Source of the DNA: an uncultured Bacteroidia bacterium
Lineage (GTDB): Bacteria > Bacteroidota > Bacteroidia > Bacteroidales > UBA932
Assembly (NCBI GenBank): GCA_902773305.1
Contig: CACYEB010000050.1
Coordinates: 1 to 5,952, forward strand
DNA length: 5,952 nt
Reading direction: 5' to 3'
Shown here: one piece after another, positions 1 through 5,952 of the stretch
How the letters are laid out: every line of letters starts with the position of its first letter
Position numbering within the stretch: position 1 is the first letter of the stretch
Notes under the pieces: model-generated
The model's database searches: none
Seen by the model: only the letters and a program-made list of their open reading frames with translations
What the model was told of the DNA's origin: nothing
Position numbers and translations under genes: made by a program

Positions 1-31
1 GATAGACGAAGAGAAGAAGGAGGAGAAGTAA
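1..31 (+). CDS. C-terminal tail of an upstream gene (partial)
   Basis: An open frame enters from the left edge (first full codon at base 2) and ends at a TAA at 29-31. It encodes the charged tail IDEEKKEEK. The stop lies one base before the batA ATG, the same tight spacing seen between the other genes of this operon. In Bacteroidales bat loci the gene just before batA is usually a membrane-associated hypothetical protein that follows the MoxR ATPase and DUF58 genes. A Lys/Glu-rich cytoplasmic tail would suit that, but the identity is inference. Because the stretch is so purine-rich, it could instead be only a leader carrying the batA ribosome binding site. Confidence 0.5.
   Translation, partial: IDEEKKEEK
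17..23 (+). promoter_or_regulatory. Shine-Dalgarno sequence of batA
   Basis: AAGGAGG is a near-perfect anti-16S complement placed 9 bases before the ATG at 33, which supports that start. It overlaps the presumed Lys/Glu codons of the upstream gene's tail. Bacteroidota often lack strong Shine-Dalgarno sequences, so this one stands out from the weaker sites upstream of the following genes. Confidence 0.7.
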
Positions 32-32
32 T

Positions 33-1019
33 ATGTTTTTTGAATATCCGAAACTGCTCTGGCTGCTGTTGCTGCTCATCCCGCTGATTGCCCTGTATCT
101 TTACAGGGAACTGAAGGGGCGGACGCCTTCGCTGCAGGTATCGTCGCTGGACAGTTGGCGATACAAGCCCTCCTGGTTCAAGCGGGCGTTGCGCCACCTG
201 CCTTTCCTGCTCCGTCTGGCCGCCCTGGCGCTGGTAATCGTGGCCATTGCCCGTCCGCGCGACAGCAAGAATTTTGAAAAGGTGGACACCGAGGGTATCG
301 ACATTGTGCTGGATATGGACGTATCCACCTCTATGCTTGCCCGGGACTTCAAGCCGGACCGCATCGGAGCCGCCAAGGACATCGCCATAGAGTTCATTGC
401 CAGCCGTCCCACCGACCGCATAGGCATTGTAGTCTTTGCCGGAGAGAGTTATACCCAGTGCCCTGTGACCACCGACCGTATCACCCTCATCAATATGATG
501 AAAGAGGTGCAGACGGGCCTCATTGAGGATGGTACCGCCATCGGCAACGGTCTTGCCACGGCTGTGGCGCGCCTGAAAGACTCCGACGCCAAGAGCAGGG
601 TGGTGATACTGCTCACCGACGGTGTGAACAACCGCGGTGAAATAGCCCCCGAAACGGCGGCGGAGATTGCCAAGACATACGGTATCCGCGTCTATACCAT
701 CGGAGTGGGCGCCAAGGGGGAGGCCCCGTATCCGGTTCAGACCCCCTGGGGCATCCAGGTGCAGAACATGAAGGTTGAAATTGACGAGGGCTTGCTTCAA
801 AAGATAGCGGAGACCACCGGCGGCAAGTACTTCAGGGCTACCGACAATACCAAGTTGATGGAGATCTACAGCGAGATAAACAAAATGGAGAAGAACCGTA
901 CCACGGTGGACAGTTTCCCCGTCTACAGCGAACGGTATATGGACTTTGCCATTTGGGCACTGGTGCTCCTGTTGCTGGAACTTTTGTTTAAGTTTGTGAT
1001 AATAAAGAGGTTACCATAA
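33..1019 (+). CDS. batA: BatA, membrane-anchored VWA-domain protein
   Basis: This 328-residue protein has the full BatA layout. Two N-terminal membrane helices lie at about residues 8-24 and 55-73, followed by a VWA domain (about 88-290) and a C-terminal membrane helix (about 304-323). The metal-ion-dependent adhesion site is intact: D96-x-S98-x-S100, T146/T147 within PVTTDR, and D196 within LLTDG. The loop between the first two helices and the C-terminal tail are Arg/Lys-rich. By the positive-inside rule both are cytoplasmic, which puts the VWA domain in the periplasm. VWA domains of this type bind a divalent cation and mediate protein-protein contacts; the partners of BatA are not known from sequence. 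The length is normal for the family. The start is supported by a strong Shine-Dalgarno sequence and by the first membrane helix. The next gene begins one base after the stop. Identity is secure from domain layout plus locus order; the aerotolerance role is family knowledge only. Confidence 0.93.
   Translation: MFFEYPKLLWLLLLLIPLIALYLYRELKGRTPSLQVSSLDSWRYKPSWFKRALRHLPFLLRLAALALVIVAIARPRDSKNFEKVDTEGIDIVLDMDVSTSMLARDFKPDRIGAAKDIAIEFIASRPTDRIGIVVFAGESYTQCPVTTDRITLINMMKEVQTGLIEDGTAIGNGLATAVARLKDSDAKSRVVILLTDGVNNRGEIAPETAAEIAKTYGIRVYTIGVGAKGEAPYPVQTPWGIQVQNMKVEIDEGLLQKIAETTGGKYFRATDNTKLMEIYSEINKMEKNRTTVDSFPVYSERYMDFAIWALVLLLLELLFKFVIIKRLP
1004..1010 (+). promoter_or_regulatory. Weak ribosome binding site of batB
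   Basis: AAAGAGG lies inside the last codons of batA, 10 bases before the batB ATG at 1021. It is a partial Shine-Dalgarno match. With the one-base gap between the genes it suggests translational coupling of batB to batA. Confidence 0.45.
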
Positions 1020-1020
1020 A

Positions 1021-2022
1021 ATGTTGCACATTGCTCAACCTGAATATCTGTTGCTCTTGCTTCTGATACCCTTCTTTTTCCTTGGGTATTGGTGGTATCG
1101 CAGGGGGCAGAAGGCACGCGCCGCGCGTCTGGGTGACCCCGAACTTGTAGATAAACTTATGCCCGATGTCTCCTCTTCCAAAGGGTGGCTCAGGGTGACT
1201 TTCTTTTCGCTGGCGTTCCTGTTCTTCGTGCTTGGCCTGGCGCGTCCGCAGCTGGGTGCCCGCCTGCAGGAGCGAGAGACCAGCGGCGTGGAGATTATGA
1301 TTGCGCTGGACGTATCCAATTCCATGCTGGCGCAGGACTATTCGCCAAACCGTCTGGAGAGGGCTAAACTGGCCATCAGCAGACTTGTGGACAAACTTGC
1401 CGGCGACCGTATCGGTCTGGTGATTTTTGCCGGTGAGAGTTTTGTCCAGCTCCCCATAACGACTGACTATGTCTCGGCAAAAGCTTTTCTGAACAGCATC
1501 CAGCCAGGCTCCATCCCCATTCAGGGTACAGCCACAGCTGATGCGCTTATGACTGCCGCCCGCAGCTTCAGCACTCAGAGCGAGAAGAGCCGTGCCATAA
1601 TACTGATATCCGACGGAGAGGACCACGAGGGCAACGTGCTTGAAACTGCAGAGTCGATAGCCCAGGAGGGAATCAAGATATATTGCATAGGTGTCGGAAG
1701 TCCCAAAGGAGAACCCATTCCGATGGGAGGCGATATGCTTCGCGACAAAGAGGGCAATATAGTTGTGACCCGCCTCAACGAGAAGACACTGAGGGAGATT
1801 GCCGCCGCAGGTGGCGGAGAGTATGTCCGTGCCGCGGCAGGCGAGTTCGGCCTGAATCCCATAATAGAGAACATCCGCAGCATAGAGGCCTCAAAGTTCA
1901 GGTCGGTCGTGTTCGAGGACTTTGACGAGCAGTATATGTACTTTTTCGCCATCGCCCTGTTCTTCTTTATCATCGAGATGCTCATTGGAGAGCGCCGCAG
2001 CCGCGTGAAACTGTTCAAATAA
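1021..2022 (+). CDS. batB: BatB, membrane-anchored VWA-domain protein
   Basis: This 333-residue protein is a paralogue of the preceding BatA with the same architecture. Membrane helices lie at about residues 9-25 and 57-74, the VWA domain at about 88-290, and a C-terminal helix at about 306-322 before a basic tail (ERRSRVKLFK). All MIDAS elements are present: D97-x-S99-x-S101, T147/T148 in PITTDY, and D198 in LISDGED. The short motif GLARPQ after the second helix matches the equivalent IARPR of BatA. A basic loop between helices 1 and 2 predicts a periplasmic VWA domain. BatB differs from BatA in the segment after the GVG turn (about residues 221-250), where BatB has MGGDMLRDKEGN and BatA has a Pro/Gln-rich stretch; this may separate their binding partners. 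The two VWA proteins could form a heteromer, but that is inference. The gene begins one base after batA and ends 8 bases before batC. Confidence 0.93.
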   Translation: MLHIAQPEYLLLLLLIPFFFLGYWWYRRGQKARAARLGDPELVDKLMPDVSSSKGWLRVTFFSLAFLFFVLGLARPQLGARLQERETSGVEIMIALDVSNSMLAQDYSPNRLERAKLAISRLVDKLAGDRIGLVIFAGESFVQLPITTDYVSAKAFLNSIQPGSIPIQGTATADALMTAARSFSTQSEKSRAIILISDGEDHEGNVLETAESIAQEGIKIYCIGVGSPKGEPIPMGGDMLRDKEGNIVVTRLNEKTLREIAAAGGGEYVRAAAGEFGLNPIIENIRSIEASKFRSVVFEDFDEQYMYFFAIALFFFIIEMLIGERRSRVKLFK

Positions 2023-2029
2023 GAGAAGG
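2023..2029 (+). promoter_or_regulatory. Purine-rich site before batC, unusually close to the start
   Basis: GAGAAGG fills nearly all of the 8-base gap between the batB stop and the batC ATG at 2031, leaving one base of spacing. That is too close for classic Shine-Dalgarno pairing. The signal peptide beginning MIKK makes this start convincing, so initiation probably relies on coupling to batB translation rather than on this site. Confidence 0.3.
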
Positions 2030-2030
2030 T

Positions 2031-2816
2031 ATGATTAAAAAGACGATATTGACCCTGACCGCCGTGCTGCTGTGCAGTGCCGCTGCCTTTGCACAAGTGG
2101 ACCGCCGAGAGGTGCGCGCCGGCAACCGTGCGTTCAAAAAGGGCGAATTCCAAAAGTCCGAGATCGACTACAAGAAGGCATTGTTGAAAGATTCCACCAG
2201 TGTGGCGGCGTGCTACAATCTTGCTAACGCACTATATCGTGAAGAAAACTATACCGAAGCGGAAAAATACTCCAGAGCGGCTCTGGACAGCCTTTCGCGT
2301 AGCCCCAGAGCTGCGGACGCCTTCTATAACAATGGCGACATCTACTTGCAGCAGCGCCGGTGGGGCGAGGCGATAGAGGCCTTTAAACAGTCGTTGCGCC
2401 TTAATCCAGGGGATATGGATGCAAAGAGCAACCTGGCCTATGCCCAGAAGATGCTGGAAAATGAGCAGCAGGACCAGCAGAATCAAGGTCAGAACCAGGA
2501 CCAGAATCAGAATAACAACGATCAGAATAAAGATCAGAACCAGAATCAGGATCAGGACAAGAACGACGACCAGAATAAAGACCAGAACCAGGATAAGAAC
2601 GACAACCAGAACCGGGATCAGCAGCAGAATCCCAATCAGGATCAGCAGAACGACCAGAACCAGCCCCGGCAGGACAATAAGGACCAGAAGATAAGCCCTG
2701 AGGCTGCGGAGCAGATGCTTCAGGCCATCCAGGCTCAGGAAGACGAGACCCAGGAGAAGGTCAAGAAAGAGAAGGCGGCGGCAATCAAGTCCCGTCAGAA
2801 AGAGAAAAATTGGTAA
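2031..2816 (+). CDS. batC: BatC, secreted TPR protein with a Gln/Asn/Asp-rich linker
   Basis: The 261-residue product has four parts. A Sec signal peptide spans residues 1-21 (basic MIKK, a hydrophobic core, likely cleavage at AFA|Q). About three tetratricopeptide repeats follow at residues 27-140, with typical TPR elements such as AACYNLANALY and EAIEAFKQSLRLNP. A low-complexity Gln/Asn/Asp/Lys linker spans about 146-220. A conserved C-terminal segment (221-261) begins ISPEAAEQMLQAIQAQE and ends in the EKNW terminus characteristic of BatC. TPRs are protein-binding scaffolds, so BatC probably bridges other Bat proteins in the periplasm. The linker is hydrophilic and probably disordered, tethering the TPR unit to the C-terminal helical segment. 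The only Cys in the signal region (C15) is not preceded by a lipobox, so a lipoprotein is not predicted. The gene sits 8 bases after batB and one base before the next gene. Confidence 0.9.
   Translation: MIKKTILTLTAVLLCSAAAFAQVDRREVRAGNRAFKKGEFQKSEIDYKKALLKDSTSVAACYNLANALYREENYTEAEKYSRAALDSLSRSPRAADAFYNNGDIYLQQRRWGEAIEAFKQSLRLNPGDMDAKSNLAYAQKMLENEQQDQQNQGQNQDQNQNNNDQNKDQNQNQDQDKNDDQNKDQNQDKNDNQNRDQQQNPNQDQQNDQNQPRQDNKDQKISPEAAEQMLQAIQAQEDETQEKVKKEKAAAIKSRQKEKNW
2466..2690 (+). repeat. Imperfect repeats encoding the BatC Q/N/D linker
   Basis: This stretch is built from degenerate CAGAAC/CAGAAT/GACCAG-type units and encodes residues 146-220 of BatC. The peptide DQNKDQNQ occurs twice, at residues 164-171 and 180-187. 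Unit spacing is irregular and codons vary (CAG with AAC or AAT, GAC with GAT), so it is a decayed rather than a fresh tandem array. The low stop-codon density of the repeat on both strands produces long spurious open frames here, including a Leu/Ile/Val-rich one on the - strand. Confidence 0.75.
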
Positions 2817-2817
2817 G

Positions 2818-5442
2818 ATGAAAAGATATATCTCACTGTTGCTGTTGTTTGCGGCGGTTTGCCTGCAGGCACAGACGCTTACGGTAAACGTCCCCGACGT
2901 AGTGGCCGCCGGTGAACCGTTCAGGGTGGCGTTTACCGCAGACGGAAAGATATCTGACTTTGAATGGACCGCCCCCGCCGGGATGACCCTTATGTGGGGC
3001 CCGTCCAAGGGTTCTTCAAGCAACATTTCCATAGTCAACGGCAAGCGGGAGTCGAGCCATACCGAGACCTATACCTACCTGTTGAGTGCCGATGCCAAGG
3101 GTACATTCACCATACCTGCGGCTACCTGCAAAGTGGGTGGCAAGCAGTGCAGCAGCAACGCTGCAACGGTAGTGGTTGTAGAAGACGGCGGGGCTGCCGC
3201 CGCAGCCCCCTCCAGCGGCGGACAGGGACAACAGTCCGGAGGCGGCAATTCCGGTGCGGCTGCATCCGGCAGTCAGGGCAATGACCCTTATGTCAGCGGC
3301 ACGGTCCCTTCCGAAGATATCTTTATGAGGCTCACGCTGAGCAAAACCACGGCAGTAAAGGGAGAACCCATCACCGCCGTGCTCAAACTCTACACCCGGC
3401 AGGACATAGTTGGATTCGAGGACTTCAAGCTGCCTACATTCAATGGTTTCTGGAGCAAGGAAACATACGCTCCCGCCAACCTTGAACTCAAGCGCGAGGA
3501 GGTAGGAGGCAAGATCTACAGTACCACCGTGATCCGTCGCTATATGCTGATTCCCCAGCAGGAAGGGACCATCACCATAGACCCTGCAGAGGCGGTGTGT
3601 CAGCTCAGGGTACGTGCCGAGGGCCGCGGAAGGTCCATCTTCGACGACTTTTTCGACAACTACCAGACTATCCGCAAACGGGTGGCTACCGGTGCCGTCA
3701 AAGTCAATGTGACCCCCCTGCCGAAGGGCGCGCCTGCATCGTACGGCGGAGGGGTGGGGCAGTTCAGCGTGAGCGCCCGTTTCTCCGCCGACTCCATCTC
3801 GGCAAACGAGGCGGCATCGCTGATAGTGACAGTGTCCGGTCAGGGCAATGTGACTATGCTCTCAGCCCCCAAGATAGAGTTCCCGAACGATTTTGACGTT
3901 TACGATGTCAAGACTACCGACCGCAGCGAATCCACAGGTACGTCAGGCAGCAAGGTATTCGAATATCCCTTTATAGCCCGCAGCTACGGTAACTTCACAA
4001 TAGGTCCCGTCAAATATAGCTATTATGATATCTCGAAAGGCTCCTATGTGACTGCAGAGGCGCCTGCCGTCACCATTAAGGTATCATCTGACGGAATGGA
4101 CACGCCGGCGGCGGCACCGGGCGTGGCCGGCGGTGTACGGCAGGGAGTCAAGGACATCGGCAGCGACATCCGATACATCGCGACCGGCAATCCGAATCTG
4201 GAAAAGGCGGGCAGTTTCTTTGTCACTTCGTGGCCTTTCTACGCTATTCTGGCTGCGATTGTGGCGCTGTTCTTTATACTCTGCGCAGTGTTCGGCAAGG
4301 TCCGTGAGCGCCGTGCCGACGTTGCCGGCACCCGCAACCGCCGCGCCAACCGTATGGCTACAGAGCGGTTGCGCCGCAGCAAGGAGTATCTCAGACAGGG
4401 ACTTGTGGGCGCATATTACGAAGAGTTGCACAAGGCTGTTATGGGCTATATCGGTGACAAGCTCACTATGCCGGTGTCGGACCTGAGCAAGGACAATATC
4501 TGCGACGCACTTGCCCGGCGCGGGGTGCAGCAGCCTGTAATAGATCGTCTTATGAACATCATATCTACTTGCGAAGCGGCGCGGTATGCGCCCGACTACA
4601 CTCCCGAACAGATGGAAGACCAGTACAAGGAGGCCCTGGAAACCATCACAGCCATAGAATCGGGAGTAAAGCGCGGTGCCCGGGCCGCAAAGAAAGTCGT
4701 GGCCGTGGCAGTTGCGCTTGTAATGGCCTCGTTTGGCGCATTTGCGGCCGACGAGCCTCTTTGGGAAGATGCGGCGAACGATTATGCTGCGGGCAATTGG
4801 GAAGAGGCTCTGCAAAAGTATTTGCAGATAGAGAGTTTCGGGCAGACTTCCGACCGTCTGTGCTACAATATTGCCAATGCCTATTACAAGACAGGGCAGC
4901 TGGGAGAGTCCATTCTATATTGGGAAAGGACGCTGAAACTGAATCCTTCAAATGCCGATGCCAAATATAATCTTGGCATAGCCCGCGAATCGGTACTCGA
5001 CCGCATAGAAGTGGTGCCGGAGTTTATCCTCATCAAGTGGGTCCGTGACATCAAGTATCTGCTCTCCAGCAATGCCTGGGCGTGGGTCAGCCTTTCGCTG
5101 ATGCTGTTGGCGGCGCTGTGTCTGCTTGGCTTCAGGTTCCTGGGCTCGCGGGGTATGCGTACCCTGGCCTTTGTGCTGGCCTGCATCCTCTTCGTCGCGG
5201 CTGTGTCATCTTTCATTTTCTCTGTGAGCGAGAGGGGTGACGTCTTGAGCAAGGATTCCGCCATTGTCATGATTCCGGTATCCTCCGTGAAAAGTTCTCC
5301 GGGCGAGGACGGCAAGTCGCTCTTTATCCTTCACGAAGGTACCAAGGTCCGCATTCTGGACGAATTGGGCGAGTGGAGCAAGGTAGAGATTTCCGATGGC
5401 CGTCAGGGCTGGATGCGCGCCTCTGACGTGGAGGCGATATAG
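2818..5442 (+). CDS. BatD-BatE fusion protein
   Basis: This 874-residue product joins two Bat proteins that are commonly separate. The BatD part (about 1-617) has a signal peptide (1-18, likely cut at LQA|Q), then a beta-rich domain (about 20-121). A Gly/Ser/Gln/Ala linker (124-155) follows, then further beta domains (about 160-425) containing the BatD-like stretch with FDDFFDNYQ and a TPLP end (272-302). One membrane helix lies at about 470-492, and a basic, helical cytoplasmic region at 493-617 contains CEAARYAP. The BatE part (about 618-874) has a signal-like hydrophobic segment (627-643), a TPR unit (645-722, YNIANAYYKTG and WERTLKLNP), two membrane helices (about 752-772 and 782-802) with a basic loop between them, and a C-terminal SH3b-like domain (about 815-874, with GEWSKVEI and QGWMRASDV). 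Topology is self-consistent: BatD outside, tail inside, TPR outside, SH3b outside. The gene begins one base after batC. Both identities are firm from order and architecture; the single-chain nature of the mature protein is less certain. Confidence 0.9.
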   Translation: MKRYISLLLLFAAVCLQAQTLTVNVPDVVAAGEPFRVAFTADGKISDFEWTAPAGMTLMWGPSKGSSSNISIVNGKRESSHTETYTYLLSADAKGTFTIPAATCKVGGKQCSSNAATVVVVEDGGAAAAAPSSGGQGQQSGGGNSGAAASGSQGNDPYVSGTVPSEDIFMRLTLSKTTAVKGEPITAVLKLYTRQDIVGFEDFKLPTFNGFWSKETYAPANLELKREEVGGKIYSTTVIRRYMLIPQQEGTITIDPAEAVCQLRVRAEGRGRSIFDDFFDNYQTIRKRVATGAVKVNVTPLPKGAPASYGGGVGQFSVSARFSADSISANEAASLIVTVSGQGNVTMLSAPKIEFPNDFDVYDVKTTDRSESTGTSGSKVFEYPFIARSYGNFTIGPVKYSYYDISKGSYVTAEAPAVTIKVSSDGMDTPAAAPGVAGGVRQGVKDIGSDIRYIATGNPNLEKAGSFFVTSWPFYAILAAIVALFFILCAVFGKVRERRADVAGTRNRRANRMATERLRRSKEYLRQGLVGAYYEELHKAVMGYIGDKLTMPVSDLSKDNICDALARRGVQQPVIDRLMNIISTCEAARYAPDYTPEQMEDQYKEALETITAIESGVKRGARAAKKVVAVAVALVMASFGAFAADEPLWEDAANDYAAGNWEEALQKYLQIESFGQTSDRLCYNIANAYYKTGQLGESILYWERTLKLNPSNADAKYNLGIARESVLDRIEVVPEFILIKWVRDIKYLLSSNAWAWVSLSLMLLAALCLLGFRFLGSRGMRTLAFVLACILFVAAVSSFIFSVSERGDVLSKDSAIVMIPVSSVKSSPGEDGKSLFILHEGTKVRILDELGEWSKVEISDGRQGWMRASDVEAI
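3187..3282 (+). other. Low-complexity Ala/Gly/Ser/Gln linker in the BatD part
   Basis: Residues 124-155 of the fusion protein are almost entirely Ala, Gly, Ser and Gln (for example AAAAAPSSGG and SGGGNSGAA). They separate the first beta domain, which ends in VVVVE, from the next, which begins near EDIFMRLTLSK. This is probably a flexible periplasmic tether. The segment is GC-rich and in frame, with no sign of frameshift. Confidence 0.7.
4669..4746 (+). other. Internal signal-peptide-like segment at the BatD-BatE junction
   Basis: Residues 618-643 have a basic n-region (KRGARAAKK), a hydrophobic core (VVAVAVALVMASFG) and an AFA|AD motif matching signal peptidase I preference at A643|A644. The TPR part of BatE begins straight after it. 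This is best read as the former secretion signal of a free-standing BatE, now embedded in the chain. It may act as an uncleaved membrane helix carrying the chain back to the periplasm, or be cut to release BatE. No in-frame ATG or well-placed GTG/TTG precedes the basic region, so a hidden separate batE start is unlikely. Confidence 0.65.
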
Positions 5443-5447
5443 CCGGT

Positions 5448-5952
5448 CTATCCCAACAAATTGTTCAGTTGACGGTCGGTGATGTCCGGCACTATGGTGC
5501 GGATATGATCCGAGAGACGCCTGTAGGATTCCCGAGGGCTGTGCCCTGTTTCCAGACTGCGGGAAGGTTTATGCTCCAGGTGGAGCATCTCTTCTATGCC
5601 CGAGGTGTCAAAGAGGGCCTCGGGGGTGCAGAAGGTGGCCGTCTGCCACCCTTTGTATTCGAGATACGGGCCGCGATAGACACGTTGGATATCGCCCGTA
5701 ACCACCCGGCAGGCCATTTGCAGTTTCATCAGCAGGGCATCCGCCTTGGACTTGTTTATTCCCAGCAGTTCCCTGACTTTCTTTACGGTGATGTCGCCGT
5801 CGGCTGCCATCTGCTCCAGCACCTTTTCCCCGGCGGAGTCGGGCTTGTATTTGGCCTGGGAGAGGCGCCAGGCGCGCAGTTCACGGTACCACTCCAAGGT
5901 GGCAAAGGCGGCCTTGCCTCCAAGCAGGAACTTGCCGTAGGCAAACTCGCCC
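5448..5952 (-). CDS. Winged-helix-like protein, possibly AlkZ-related (N-terminus outside window)
   Basis: The stop is at 5448-5450 on the - strand. The frame stays open to the right edge, giving 167 visible residues. A TTG at 5895-5897 could be read as a start, but the frame continues upstream with credible protein (GKFLLGGKAAFATLEWYREL), so the true start is most likely beyond the window. The central part looks like a winged helix: DITVKKVRELLG followed by SKADALLMKLQM, then a wing-like GDIQRVYRG...YKGW and a TPEALF motif. The LLxxLQM...GW...TPE pattern resembles AlkZ-related proteins of Firmicutes and Bacteroidota, relatives of the winged-helix DNA glycosylases AlkZ/YcaQ, but this is pattern memory and not proven. 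The catalytic Gln region of AlkZ would lie in the missing part, so enzymatic activity cannot be judged. The gene converges on the bat operon and has no evident link to it. Confidence 0.6.
   Translation of the reverse strand, partial: GEFAYGKFLLGGKAAFATLEWYRELRAWRLSQAKYKPDSAGEKVLEQMAADGDITVKKVRELLGINKSKADALLMKLQMACRVVTGDIQRVYRGPYLEYKGWQTATFCTPEALFDTSGIEEMLHLEHKPSRSLETGHSPRESYRRLSDHIRTIVPDITDRQLNNLLG

Noticed and set aside
988..1626. 212-codon - strand open frame opposite batB
   Set aside because: It overlaps the VWA domain of batB, has no recognisable domain, and would span the batA/batB boundary.
2031..2093. BatC as a lipoprotein (Cys at residue 15)
   Set aside because: The residues before the Cys are V-L-L rather than a lipobox with Gly/Ala/Ser at -1, and AFA|Q is a good signal peptidase I site.
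2461..2690. CRISPR-like or tandem repeat array
   Set aside because: Units are short, irregular and in frame with a protein linker; there are no constant repeats with unique spacers.
2419..2694. Arg/Thr/Ile-repeat open frame on the + strand inside batC
   Set aside because: It is a frame-shifted reading of the same linker repeat, with no independent start context or recognisable domain.
2232..3044. Long - strand open frame (270 codons) rich in Leu, Ile and Val, looking like a membrane protein
   Set aside because: It is the antisense of the batC Gln/Asn/Asp repeat; GTT/CTG/ATT-type complements of CAG/AAC/GAT give hydrophobic codons without stops. BatC on the + strand has a signal peptide, TPRs and the family C-terminus.
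4084..4815. 243-codon - strand open frame opposite the BatD-BatE junction
   Set aside because: It is a GC-rich antisense shadow; the + strand frame carries a membrane helix, the BatD tail and the BatE TPR.
5436..5452. Possible terminator hairpin ATAG-ccggt-CTAT at the convergent junction
   Set aside because: The stem is only four mostly A/T pairs with no T-run; it is too weak to call a terminator.
5746..5940. 64-codon + strand open frame near the right end
   Set aside because: It is antisense to the winged-helix-like gene, with no domain or ribosome binding site to support it.

Overview
The window is an ordinary, intact stretch of the Bat ("Bacteroides aerotolerance") locus of a Bacteroidota genome. 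It reads batA, batB, batC, then one long batD-batE fusion gene, all on the + strand. A convergent gene enters from the right edge on the - strand. The BatA-to-BatE order is typical of Bacteroidales. The base composition is clearly GC-rich by eye, richer than Bacteroides fragilis. That would suit a higher-GC Bacteroidales such as an Alistipes-like organism, but the genus cannot be settled from this window.

Layout: bases 1-31 look like the last codons of an upstream gene that stops one base before batA. batA (33-1019) and batB (1021-2022) are paralogous membrane-anchored von Willebrand factor A (VWA) proteins, both with intact metal-binding (MIDAS) motifs. batC (2031-2816) is a secreted TPR protein with a long Gln/Asn/Asp-rich linker. 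The last + strand gene (2818-5442) joins a complete BatD (signal peptide, beta-rich periplasmic region, one membrane helix, cytoplasmic tail) to a complete BatE (signal-like helix, TPR, two membrane helices, SH3b-like domain). Gaps between the + strand genes are 1, 8 and 1 bases, so they are almost certainly co-transcribed. No promoter is visible, and the operon presumably begins upstream, where MoxR ATPase and DUF58 genes are usual in this locus. Only 5 bases separate the fusion gene from the convergent - strand gene (5448 to beyond 5952), a winged-helix-like protein resembling AlkZ-related proteins whose N-terminus lies outside the window.

How the genes may work together: membrane topology places both VWA domains, the BatC TPRs, the BatD beta domains, and the BatE TPR and SH3b on the periplasmic side. 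This fits a periplasm-facing assembly linked to a cytoplasmic MoxR-type ATPase. The system is named for an aerotolerance phenotype in B. fragilis, but its molecular function is unresolved. I found no wholly new system. The most interesting point is the BatD-BatE fusion, which keeps an internal signal-peptide-like segment with a plausible signal peptidase site.
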